A stretch of 64,000 bases of DNA from Channa striata (Eukaryota > Chordata > Actinopteri > Anabantiformes > Channidae): the NCBI GenBank assembly GCA_033026295.1, contig CM065173.1:14446517-14510516 (forward strand), written 5' to 3'. Each line of letters opens with the position of its first letter. The first letter of the stretch is position 1. The position numbers were made by a program, and so were the translations under genes. The notes beneath the pieces were generated by a model. That model was given only the letters and a program-made list of their open reading frames with translations. It did not search any database and was not told where the DNA came from. Below, piece after piece: positions 33,978-46,400 of this stretch.

Positions 33978-36841
33978 CTACACCTCGTCTTCATTCAGCA
34001 GCATGTTGGGGATTCCTCTGGAGATCGGGAACTCTCGTCCAGACTCAGGACATTTCAGACAGCCCTCGATTACCTCCACCTGCAACATGGAGACACAAAA
34101 ACAGATGAGAGCATGACATCACCAGTAGATGTCCCGATAGTGGAACATACACTGTAATTACAGGCATGCATACTTTTGATATTGCCTCAGTCCCTTGGTT
34201 CAAGTTAAGTGAAATCTCTATGTTATATATGCATGATGTATAAACATGCTATATTTATACATTTGATCAAAACTTTCAACCCAAGGAAGTGGCCTGGTAG
34301 AGAGCCACAAAGAATTTGCTACTGGACCATGCGGAGAAACAAAAAACTAAACAAACAGTAGTTATTAAATAACTTTTTTTCTGTAGTTTTTTGTGCTTTA
34401 TTTACACCATAATCACCAAGAAACAAAAACAATGAAAAAATTAAATCACAGAATTCATTATAAATTGACTATCACTATTGTGACTTTTAATACCTTTAAC
34501 CATCATTTAACCATAAAGCACAAATAAAGATAAAAGGTATCATATGAAAATTCCCACCATAGTGATATCGGATAGTTTTGTAAGCTCACGTTTTGTCACT
34601 TTGCACCATTTCAGTGATCCACAATGCAAAATGCAGAATTATAGTGAAAAGAAAAGCTGCTATAAACTAAAAACCTGTATGCAGGATTGGAAAATGGTTT
34701 TGCAAAAGATTTATGAGGATGAAAACATTTATTAAATGTTTTAGACCCCAAAGATTCACACAAATTATTTCATCAAATAGAACAAAGGTAAACATAACAT
34801 CTCTAGACATAAACAAACTCTAGAGAACATCTTTAAATTTCATTTGTGTTTAGTTCAATTTTTAGGCTCCAAGTATTCTTTATCCTTTCTCTGTCCTTTC
34901 AAACTTAACAGAACGGCATAAAGGCCATTCTGCCGTCACATTGTCCAAAGAAAAAAAAAAAAAAGATCTATAGACAAAGTGCTCACAACTGGAAGAACAG
35001 TTGGAAGAAACCCCTCTCCCATTTCATTGTGTCACTGTGCACAGAGCGAGGTCCATCCATATGTTATACATTTAATTTAGTCCAACAAACACATAATAAT
35101 GTAGGATGTTAAAATTGCTTTATGCTTGTGAAAACGTGTTTTTGAAAATAAATTTGACATATTAAATTGGAATAACTGCCCCAAAACAAGGTCTCTGCAA
35201 ATGCATGAAACTGCCACTATTAGTCAAATGACAGCTAATCAGCATTATTTATGATAACATTTTTTATGATTATTGCCCAACATTATCCGGATCCAGTTTC
35301 TCCCTAAGACAAAACTTTCTTCATTGAAGTCTTTGTGTGACAAAACAAGTGAACTGGTAACACCACCAAGGACAATAGTACTTATTTTGCAGAATTCAGT
35401 TATAATCCTATCAAAAATAAACACTTCTGTATTCAAAACAAATATCCACTAGTAGTGACAGGAATGACTGTGAGTGCTGGATATTGGTACAGAACTACAG
35501 GCTTGATTTTTATACAAACAGTAAAGATAAAATCCAACTTTACATTAAGTGTTTTTTCCATTTAACAAGAAGGCAACACAAATCAGACTAAGGTCTAAAC
35601 ACATTTCTTGGTTATAAAACTGTCAACCAGTTATTTAATGTCAGTGAGAAATGACTCAAAAACAACATATCTAACGCAGTATAGATCTAGCCCTACTCCT
35701 TACCTCTAATAGCGCTCTGTGCACTTTCTTTAGAAACTCTTCATTTTTCTCGTACTCTGGCAACAGCTCTTCTGGCAGGTCTTGTCGGTGACCTAACTGT
35801 AGAGGGAAAAAACGTGGAAGCAACGAATAAAACTGACACAGATCTTGCTGAAATGACTATTTGGAATGACTGAATTATTAAAAATATAAATAAAAAAGAT
35901 ACAAAATTATGTGAAAGCAGCATCTCAGTGATGACGACAGCTTTTGTAAAAAGAACTGCCTTAGGTATGCATACAGTATGGAGCATCTTAAATACTGCTT
36001 TTGCCAGTAAGTCGCTTCAAAATGTGTTTTATTGGGTTGTGGTGCTGTTGAAGCCTCCTATGACTCAGACTGATTAAACAATATTGCCATTTGTTGTTTC
36101 CACAAACCCGTGAAAAGGTTCAGCTCGAAACCAATCTACTATTGAACACATCATATAAACCTTTCTTCCAACTACTGTTGACACAAGTTAGAGTCTGGCT
36201 CTGGAAAATGTTTCTAATAATGGAAGCTCAAATAGTAGACACCTCCTCTGCAGCCTGGATCAGAGCGCTCCACTCCAGTTTGGGAATCATCCGGCTGACA
36301 AACTGGGGGTTAAACTCCACCTCATTCAACTTCACCTCAGTTGCCTGAACACACACAAACATTAAAACAAACGCAGCTTATTCATTTAGACATTCGTGGT
36401 CCTAAAACAGTTTACTATAGGACAATTATATAAATTTCATTTAGGATTATAACTCCGATAAATTATTGACAACAAAACCCCCTTTGCTTTTAAATAAAAT
36501 AAATCAATAAGACCATCTCACGTTACACTATGAAGTGATTAAGTTTTTAAGCGTACGTTTGGGAAGATGCTTCGTTAGCACGTTAAACATCAAATCCAGC
36601 GAGTCACTGAACGTTAACATCTGACATTAGTTAACTGGATCGACCAAAATAAAAAAAATGAAGCATTTACTTCCTACATTTCCTCGTAATAAAAAAACGG
36701 TGAGGTATCTGCTGTGTGAGGTCAGTTCGGTTAGCTCCCGTGCTAATCAGGTGTTGACAGGTTTACCTTGATGAGCAGCGGGTATCCTTTAGTGACGCCT
36801 TTTACGTGAGACGTCAACATGTTGTGCGTGAGCAGCTTCAT
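33978..36841 (-). CDS. trmt112: tRNA methyltransferase activator subunit TRMT112
   Basis: Exons in gene order: 36841-36767, 36344-36243, 35796-35704 and 34079-33978. All boundaries are in phase 0 with GT-AG introns, giving 123 aa; the human protein has about 125. This small zinc-finger-type protein of cytosol and nucleus is the obligate partner of several S-adenosylmethionine methyltransferases (ALKBH8, TRMT11, HEMK2, BUD23, METTL5). They modify tRNA, rRNA and release factor eRF1. Diagnostic segments are the start MKLLTHNMLTSHVKG, VEFNPQFVSRMIPKLEW (residues 34-50), EYEKNEEFLKKVH (74-86) and the C-terminal VEVIEGCLKCPESGREFPIS with ISRGIPNMLL. Zinc-binding cysteines of the fungal form are only partly kept, as in other vertebrates. 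Gene size is 2.9 kb. The neighbour upstream on the same strand is ATG2A. Confidence 0.96.
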
Positions 36842-37060
36842 GTTTAAAGACAAAAATCAAAGAAAATACCACTGGTTCAAATGAATCCTACCAATAAATG
36901 CAGATAATGACTTTTACAGTGTGTCGTCTATACGTAAATCGCGTTACACGCTGTTTACATGTGGGCCGGAAATGAGATTGGTGCACCGCTAAAAACGTCC
37001 GTGGGCAGTTTCCTGACTTCCGATGGTTCCTTTGTTGTAGAACCAAATGTTCCCGTTTTT
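36842..37060 (-). promoter_or_regulatory. TRMT112 probable promoter with two ETS-type sites
   Basis: CCGGAAA at 36966-36972 and ACTTCCG at 37016-37022 (CGGAAGT on the gene strand) are ETS-family core sites. They lie 125-180 bases upstream of the start codon in a CpG-containing stretch with no obvious TATA box. This is typical for a constitutive gene of this kind. The assignment is inference from motif and position. Confidence 0.4.
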
Positions 37061-38919
37061 GAATTCGATACGTGACTTTCTAGTTATGTCTTTAGCTTAC
37101 CCGACTCTGCCAAAATCTAACCATCTAATGTTTAATACTGTTCCACGTTTATCTTTCATATTTACAACAACCATTAGGAAATGTATGATTCTGATATTTT
37201 ACCAGTACGTGAAGATAAACAACGTGTTAATGCCTGCATTGTTGAATTACAGTAACACAAGGGCTTCAGACCTCAGACATACAAACCCGCTCTATAACAA
37301 AAAGAATGTGTTAATTGTTGTGGTTATTATGTTAGCTAACAGCAAAAATATGAGACAACAAAAGTGTTCAGTTTTTATACTTATTTTTTAATTTTTTGTA
37401 TTAATTTTGTATAGTCCTTGTTTTTGTATTATACAGGTCAATCATACAGTTTATCATAATGTAAATAGTAATTACACATAAGGTGTAACAAGCATCAACC
37501 TGCCACCCTCTCAGACATGCACCATGCACTCAGACACACACATACAGCACTCACGCACACATCCCTTACACTTAATAAACAAAACAGATAAAAATGTAAA
37601 ATGTTTCTTTAAACCACAAAAGTCATCCTCCATTGTCACCAGATTCACATCCTCTCAACACATATTTTGAAAAAGAGTATGACAATACTTACATATTATT
37701 AAAATACAAAAACAAACAGACACACAATAAATGCAGGAAGGCAACTAAACACAAAGAAACTTCTGAAGACAGAGCAGATTCATTCAGATCCCAAGCTCTG
37801 ATCTTTAACTCAAGGAAACAGAAGCACATATGCAGGTTGAAGAGCCACTGACAGATTGTTTGCAAAACAACTAACAATGCATGTGAGACTTCAACAGAAC
37901 CAATGTGCTACAGAATTTAGAGGCTTTACGTGATCTGTTTTTTCTAGTCATTCAGGTGTGTATCAGTATGAGCCAATGGGTGTTACACTTACAGTAGGGA
38001 GGGTACAAGATTGAGGAAGGCAGCACAAACTAGTTAAAAAGGTCACTCTGCAAGGTTTATGGCACAAATAACAGCACTGAGAAGCAGGTGCATAGAAGGG
38101 CCAAAACTGAACCAATCCCATATTATGGCATTGTGAAGTCAGGATGAAAACCCATCTGCAAACACCCAGTAAGTGTTTGCAAAGGACACTTGATTAAAAT
38201 ATTTTCCTTGTCTCCACTAGAAGCTCACTGGACAGCAAAGTTCAGTACAACAGAGCTGTGGTCACCCCACTTGTCAATTCAACACACACTGCACCCAAAC
38301 AAGGTGAACTTATGTCTTAATTCAGCTGCTAGAAAGCCATTCTGGTGATGCTGCTGACAACTACTGATAGATAGTTAAGAGTACAGACATGGTGGGGATT
38401 TATGGCATAAATTTATTTACTACTATATTCAAAGAATATAGAAAACGTCTTATGAAAGATAAACATCTCTCACAATAAAATTTGCCTTTTTGATTTTAAA
38501 GCTGATTTGACTCCTGCTAAAATAATTGCCCTTCTCTCTGGACTTTATAAACAGATGACAATAACACCTTAACTGACAATGTCCTTGGTTGGATTAAAAA
38601 TTGAGCCAGATATGTTTACACAAACAGTAAACAGAACCTGCACACTACTGTATCACTGAGGTGAGGAATATGAGGAAAGCTCCTGATAAATGTAAAACAG
38701 AAAAAATGAATCTGGTAAGTCCATGTATGATGGAGCCACATAACACTGCGTGTCAGTAACTGCAGTAGTAGATATTTGCAGCTTTGTTTTTGCACTGGAG
38801 CACATACTGACTCTTTTTAGTCCATACACACATGCTAATACACATTCATATCTGGATTTACTTCCTTAGATTAGACTGTCCCGAAGGACCACTCTCTCAC
38901 ACACACACATACACACACA

Positions 38920-38958
<39 letters not shown>

Positions 38959-38976
38959 AGACACAAAAAGCCATCA
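37061..38976. other. Intergenic region and probable ATG2A 3' UTR
   Basis: No gene recognised. On the minus strand, the part next to 38976 is likely ATG2A 3' UTR. An AATAAA on that strand (TTTATT at 38412-38417) lies about 560 bases after the stop. A composite CA/CT microsatellite sits at 38896-38952, within that probable UTR. The rest is AT-rich and unremarkable. Confidence 0.5.
38896..38952. repeat. (CA)n(CT)n composite microsatellite
   Basis: A CA run with one T interruption passes into about 16 CT units, starting 25 bases downstream of the ATG2A stop codon. It is therefore probably transcribed in the 3' UTR as AG/TG repeats. Confidence 0.95.
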
Positions 38977-41900
38977 TCATTCTTGGCTGTCCTCCGTGCG
39001 CCATTTCAGGAAATCCTCCTTTCGAGCATCTGGTTTAATTTGATTTCGCATGCCACCGAGCAGATTGGATGTGGCTTCAGATGCGACTATCAAGGGTCGG
39101 ACAACCGTTGGTGGAATCTGCCGCAGGACACCACCCACAGCCCCAGGCAGACCCTTCTGTTCATGGCCACGGGACGCTACATCACACAGAGTCTGAGCTG
39201 TGTCAATCACTCCCTGGAAAGCAGAGTCAGAGTCCAGAAACATTTAGTCAGAATAGTTACCTACACATAAAAAAAAGGATACAGAGAAAAAATAACAGGA
39301 TATGTGGAAAATACTCTGGTCACATAATTAATTTAATAAATGTCAGAGTAACGTTTCTTGAACCAGTGACGATGACAACATTTAAGGACCCTAAAGATTT
39401 CTCGTTTACTATCACTGATGACAAAGAGAAGCAGAAACCTGAAACATCTGAGAGACTGGAAGCAGCTAATTCGGCCCATTTTAGTCAGAAAAAAAAAATT
39501 AAGACACATAAGAGCTTGTTTAGCAAATCCATTTTAAACTAACTGACTCATGGACCAATAATTTTGGCTCCATAGCAAAATCTGTTTAAATGCACGTTCA
39601 TTGCTACATATAATGTTTTCTTTTCACTACTGTCACAATGCATGAGTCTTATCCTGCAAAAGTATATTCATAAAAAGCTAAAAACACTTAAAAAGGTCTG
39701 ATGCATGATTTACTTGACCCTTTAAATTAAGCTGCTTTCACTGCACAGATACCCCAAGAATGTGAATGAGTTAAAAGATAAGCATATGTCCTTGTTTATG
39801 TTGGAATTTTGTTTATGTTGGGGGGAAGTACCTCTCTGACGGTGTCATAGGCCTTGGCCACCCCTTCTCTGAGATCTGCAGGCTGGGCGGCTCTGCGGGG
39901 CCGGCCCTCGGTGATGGCATAGCGGTTCAGCGGTGGGGTTGGTGAGAGGATGTCATACACAGTTTCTGCTGTAGCCTGTGAAAATAGCAGATAGAAACTA
40001 ACATGGATGTAAAGCCATTTTGCAAAGTGAGGCAGTGAGTTTGAGCACACTTGGCAGTAAATATCTGACACTTGCTCACTCTAATTTTAAAAAAAACAAC
40101 TCTTCCTAACCTAAATACCTTTTTACATTATTGGCACAGATGGATCCAACCATTTGACATCTACTTATTCAAATGTTTTTTCAAGTGGATTCTTATGACA
40201 CTATGACACAAACTGTGTACCTGAATGGCTTGCACCAGCCTGTTGCTGAGCTCCAAAGCAGCGGATGCAGTGGAGGTGCCGAAGGATGCTGCTCCCCTCT
40301 GGAGACCTCGAATAATGCGTCCATCTTTCCTGTACTGCTCTATGGGCAACCAGAATAGATCCCTCACTCCATGGACTGGAGGTGGAGAGAGGGGAAAAAG
40401 GAAAGAAACAAGGAATTAAACAGAATTAGAAAAACCTAAATGTAGCTGGCACTTGATAAAAGTGAGTTTGTAGCAGACACATGCAACTCACACAGCTGGA
40501 CAACCGAGTGCATGGGGCCAACACCTCCCAAAATGCCCGGCAGCTGATTCTTCCTAATGTCTGTCAGCCACTCTGTGACGGCATACTGGATCACTTTGTC
40601 AACACCAAGAAGACTAGAAAATGTGCAAGAAAAAGAACTATATAACTAAACATTCAGAACAGGTATACTTTTAAACATAGCAATCTGGTCTCTAAACAGT
40701 TTTGGTCAGGTAAAATAAGATACACAAATCTATCTGTGCGTCTTTCTACCCATGTCTGCAACAGAGTCTCTTCAGCTTCAACTCAGAACAGTTTAACTGG
40801 GCCAGGCCAATAAGAATCCCTGCAAATGTTCCCTGTGAAAAAAAAAAAAAGAGTAGGTAAAAGTTGTGTAAAACATCCTGCTCAATTCCACAGAAATCCT
40901 ACAGATTTCTTAATTACACACATTTAGTTTTGGGTAATCTCTTACCTGTTCAATAACCACATGTTTGCCATGATAGTCCAACCAGATAGGCACTTCGGAG
41001 GTGAAACGGAACTCCCTGAAAAGGAAGGAGAGAAGGAATAGATAAGTTATTTATTATAAATTAATAATTTTAACCTTTATAATTTCTAGACTAGCTGGCA
41101 GAGTACCCTTGCTCCTGTGTCTATAGGTGCAGTGTTATGACACTGGTGGAAAAATTGACAACTACTGGTTACAGACACCTCGAGTATAATCAATAAAGAA
41201 GCTTGAACATCCAGGATGTCTTTAAGAGTTTTATTATCTTGTTTGTAATACTGTGTCATCACAGCACAGCCAAGGGGGAGGGAAGCTTGGTCTTATGAAT
41301 TTTCTGGTTTATGAATAGTCTTTATGCTGTAACCTGAACAACAGACAAATTCAAAAGTATGTTTGTTGTTTCACTGCAATGGTTTCACTGTTGGATTTAC
41401 ATGTTGCCAATCTAAACCAAACCATTTGGAAATAGAAAAGTTAATATTCTAGTGTATGTTCACACTACTGGACTACAAGCTGTTTAGTAATTATTTGCAC
41501 CATCTGAAACATTAAATAACATTTTTCTTTGGGGTTGAGAGTTGCTAGATTTATTTTAATAGAAATGTCACAACTGGTATGTTCAATGTCATACCGGAAG
41601 TAGATCGGCTGGTCAGTGGAGGAAGAGGAACCAGCAGATGAGGAGCTCTGTTCACTGTAGGTAGTTTCGATGGAAGCTGTGAGGTCAGGTCCTAGACCAG
41701 CAGCTGCAGCCGCATCCTCAGACGCCTTCTGGTTGGTGTCTGCCTTTACTGAAAAAAAATAGAGAATAATATAAATGTATAAAAACATGTTAACCAGGGC
41801 ATGACAGCAAGCAGTAAAAACAAATAATGTCATATATGCACCACTTGTATCCAAACACAGCGGCTCGGCAAATAAGAGAAGCCTGATTAACAGATTTGTA

Positions 41901-43414
41901 AATACTTTTTATTGGACAAAAGCATTTCATACGTTGAAATGTACTAAAAACATCCTTCAAATTAACTAACCTTCAGTTGCAGGGTCCACAGGCAGGTAAG
42001 GGTTCACAAAAGACGCTAGATCACTGAAAAAGTCCTTCAAGAAGAACAGCGCATCCTGGACAGGAGACAGGAAAAAAAGGCCTGATTAGTTACTCGAGCA
42101 AACCAAACTGTTACCTGTGTCAGTATTACTGTTGCAAAATAATTCGTTTGACAATTTCAGTGATGTGCACAATGGCTGATTGTCTCTGGGTTGGTAAAAT
42201 GAGAATAAAATCAGATAAAACTGTGAGAAACTACCAAATTAGACACCCTATAAAAGACGTTTGTGTGGTGTAACTGCCAATGCTGTGAGAGTGACATGAC
42301 AGTGACTTTAGATTTTAATTGCAGATGATCAAAAACTATTTTGGGAAGTAATATGCTTTTTCTAACCCAGGTGTCATATTTTCAGACTAAAACAGGGTTT
42401 TGTTGGACAATATTAAATCGCAGCTGTTTAGTCTGAGTAGCCAAAAGTACCTGATCAATGTTAAGTCGTAGGGGCAGCAGACTGACTCGAAGACAGCACT
42501 CTGGACCTCCAAGGCCAGACTCTGGACACACTTGCAACGCTTTCACAGTTAGCTAGGGAAAATAGAACAAAAAGGAAACACAACATCATCAGATGATAGA
42601 AGAAAATCATTCTTAGTACGCAACTAAATATTTAATAAGTCATAAAATCTTGTCAGATAAATTTCAACACCAGCCAACATCTGTGATTAGTGGTGTAAAA
42701 ATCACTCTCTCTGTCTCTCCATCCCCTCCCCCCTTCCCTCCCGGCCTGTCTGCTTTCTCACCATGTTGGAGTGGGCTCGGCGGGGCATGCTCTCACTGGT
42801 GTAGAGGTAGAGAAATTTGTTGATTTGTGAGGAAGCCAGTCGGTCTCGAACCTCCAGCTCCTGGACAATGAAAACCTGCCTGGAGATGGGCTGCTCACCT
42901 CCAGAAGCAACACCAGCTGCCACTGCCCCATCCCCATCCTGCCCTGCTACTGCCACTGGATAGGACTCATGCTGGAAGGACACCTGGGGGACAAAACCGG
43001 AGAGATTATGTTTATATCTGTGTCTCTAGATTAGCAATATTCTTTGTTTTCAGGTAAAGCTGTGGGTCTACCAGGAAGGTTTAAAATAAAAAGGAGAAGC
43101 AGTACAAGTTTCAAGTGACAATTAGGAAAAAATCTTTAAATGGAAAAACTCTGATGTATAAACACACAAATGCCTAAAGATTTTGTCAATTCTTTCCATT
43201 ATTTGCAACAGAAACCTACATCAACAAACACTAGCAACCGTCACCTTGCACGCACACTCTTTAATATATATAATCTACCTTTGTGAGCTGGATCTCCATC
43301 AGCAATGTGTGCTGACGTCCACTACCTCCAGCCCAGCGCCAGGAGTTCTGTGGACGAGAGGAAGTGATGGAGCGAGATGGAGAGCCACGAACACCTGTAG
43401 GAACTAAACGACCT
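38977..43414 (-). CDS. atg2a: ATG2A exons 32-42 (C-terminal region)
   Basis: Exons in gene order: 43414-43279, 42983-42762, 42552-42451, 42055-41971, 41748-41595, 41015-40946, 40832-40750, 40613-40492, 40375-40221, 39975-39832 and 39213-38977, encoding residues about 1502-2004. Very highly conserved strings include FIVQELEVRDRLASSQINKF, DALFFLKDFF, TFAGILIGLAQLNCSELKLK, LPIEQYRKDGR, LQRGAASFGTSTASAALELS and GAVGGVLRQIPPTVVRPL. This covers the C-terminal amphipathic region that places the protein on lipid droplets and the phagophore edge. Exon 36 carries a Ser-rich linker. The stop codon is at 38977-38979. Confidence 0.94.
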
Positions 43415-46400
43415 CTGTAGACAGAGAAATGTGGAAAACGTTAAAGGAGAGAGGAGTGATAGAAAATTAAACACACTACTCACACGGGTAAATACTGATC
43501 TTCACTAATGATGTTATTTTATGTAATATATTACATTTGGGTGCAGTTAGGAACCTACTGTTGACACTGTGTGTACAATACCTGTTTGCATGCTGGGCAT
43601 GTATGGACATGGGCTTTCCACCAAAGTCCTTGCCCCCATAGAGATGCCAGACCACAGAGATCTCTCGCAGCACCACTCTGCTCTGGGGGACCGGAAAGCG
43701 GCTGGGGGCTCTGAGCAGGTCTGAACTACCTCGAGGCCTTGAGAAGTGACTGTCCTTCACCCTGATGGGCCCCTGGGACAGTACTGTCACCACAGGCTCT
43801 CCATCCCTGGGCTGTAACAAGTCCAAACAAAACAAAAAAAAATAGGTCAAACTACCAGGGAGAGGTTTATCAGAGAGACCAAACAGCACAAAATCTAGGA
43901 GACACTCACAGGAATACCCATGCCAGGAGCCTCCAGAATGCAGAAGTCGTCGTTGTCGGTGGATACTTCTGAGTCTTCATCTGACATTTCTGCCTGCGCC
44001 TCTGTTGCTGTGGCAACAAGCCGATCAAGCTCAGAGTCCTCACCCTGCAGGACAGAGGAGCTGTGCTTCGGGGCTTCACCAGGGAACAAGTATACAGAGA
44101 CAGGGGATCCTCTCGGCACAGAGGGTGAACCTGGATAACAGAAAAGCCCATCATTCAGTTTAAGAAATAACAAACCTACAAAGCGTGTTGCAGGTTTTCT
44201 GAAAATCTAATTGACCATCTGTACAGTGCATACAAATTGCGAAAAATTTCTTACAGCAGATGTTATTGTTGTGCTGTAAAAACTGGCAAACGACTTTGTG
44301 CAGTTTCAATGTATTAAGTTAAGGTGATAATAGACTCCTGTATCAATCAAGCTTCCCCATAGTCTACAGCACTTATGGAAATCATTTTAACAAGCCTATA
44401 GTCCTCTTCCTTTCCACAAGGAAACACAGGTTACTGTAGACTTTTAATGAATCATAGTCTTTTGGTATCAGCAGGATTAAAAAAAAAAACAAAAAAACCC
44501 ACACTGCATTACCTGCATCAAAACTCTCCTCTCTGTAGCTCTTCTCCGTGTCAATTAAGGCATCAGCCAAATCGTACTGGTTAATCACAGCAGTTTCAGC
44601 TGGAGGGCAGGGGATCACAGAAGCGGGACTTTCTGACAGCTAACAAGGAAGAATATCAATCAGACATTAAACAACAAATGGAATATTTTTGCAACCTTTG
44701 AACATATTCTTAATAATTCTTTTAGTTATTTTGAAAACATAAATATGTTCACATATGGACATTATTAGGCTAACACAACTTTAACATAGAAATTTGACTG
44801 CTTGTGATGCATATTACAATTTAAGTTCATATTGAGTCACCAAGTGTGAGTGCATGAATTATATACATAAGATCTTAGTTACACTTGTTAATCATGTGGC
44901 ACTCTTTATCTCTCCATTCCTTATCTTTCTCCTACAGTGAACCTAAAAGTCTTACTGGTAATTTCTGGCCAGCAATCTCAGTGGGTGAGGTGTGCCGTGG
45001 CGGGGGGTGCAGGTCCCCTTGGGAGACAAGGTACTGAAGCAGATTAACCAGGGCAGCACAGGAATCAGCACAGGTATGAAGGTGGACCACATTGTTGGAG
45101 CAACGCAGTTCAAAGAGAGGCTGAGCCTTAAGAACAAAGAGAGAACACAAAAAAATATGTTATTAATATTAATAGAGAAAAACAAACCTCATGCACTGGA
45201 AAATGTTGTTTTGTACCAATGCTAATGAAGAATGTGTTATTTACACATGTTTGAATAATCTCTGCCAACATATTTACTTGTATCTTCCCCATCTATTCTG
45301 GAAACTGTTTATTGTCTGCTTTCATTTCCTAAATTTCAATGAAGTATCTGGTCCCAGAAAAGGAGTACAGTGGTTCAAAAACTAACTGCTGCTTTTGTAC
45401 CATTCCCAGTATATTTCATAAAACGTGCGGCGGATGTAGCTCAGTTGGTAGAGCAGTCATCCACAAATCACGGGGTCAGATGTTCGATTTACAGTGCTCC
45501 TGGCTACACGTTGAAGAGTCCCTGGGCAAGATACTGAACCCCAAAGTTGTCCCTAGTGTCTGCTACTTGTAAGTTGCTTTGAATAAAAATGCACCAGAAC
45601 ACTAATAAAACTTGGACTAGATGCAAATGCACATAATGGATCTCAAACATTTCAGATTTCTTCAAAGCACATCTCCGTCACTGTCCAGCGACAACACTGT
45701 CACTTTGTTGATTATGGTTCCATGCCCAACTGAAAACTGATGCTAGGCTCCAAATGGAGGTTTCAAGTCTTAACCTATAATCATTGTGAAGCTAAATTAT
45801 GGAAGAACAAACATTTGTAAACAGGGGTCCCAGGCTTGTTTGTGGTTTTTGAAGGAAACTGAACTAAATTATAATGTTTTGTTTATGTTCACATTTTTTT
45901 CTGGCAGTGGCAGTAATTTTTTCCTGTGGTTCTTTGTGACTGCTGGCTGTAAGTGAAGGAAACATGTACACAAACGGTGAGCACTCACTAGTTTGCCTGT
46001 ATCACTGCCTTTCCATGTGGTGATGGCGAGCTCCAGCAAGTCAATGTCCAGGACACACACATAATCTGCATGAATCAAAGAGAGTGGTGGTTTTATTAGG
46101 ATGCTTGTTTATGTTAAAATACTGGGCTACCTTATACTGCGGTGACCCTATTACATATCTCATTTTCCAACCACTGATTTTGAAAAAAAATTGATTTAAG
46201 TATATCTCAAACTATTAATTTGATTAATCTCCTTATAATGACACTTTGTGACACTTGTGATTTTTTGCTGCTTGACTTAGAATTAGTCACTTTGTTTATT
46301 TCTGCAGCTGCAGTTAAGAAACATGGCTCATTTTCACTGGTCAGGGTTTATTACTTCCATGGCTAAACTTGGAAGACACTGGCTCAAAATCTTTTAACTT

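Noticed and set aside
38880..38960. CRISPR-like regular repeat
   Set aside because: It is a simple CA/CT microsatellite without spacers, in eukaryotic DNA.
45429..45500. Possible tRNA gene
   Set aside because: Box A and a box B-like sequence are present, but there is no 3' acceptor strand pairing with the 5' end, and the sequence runs into a SINE body and LINE-type tail.
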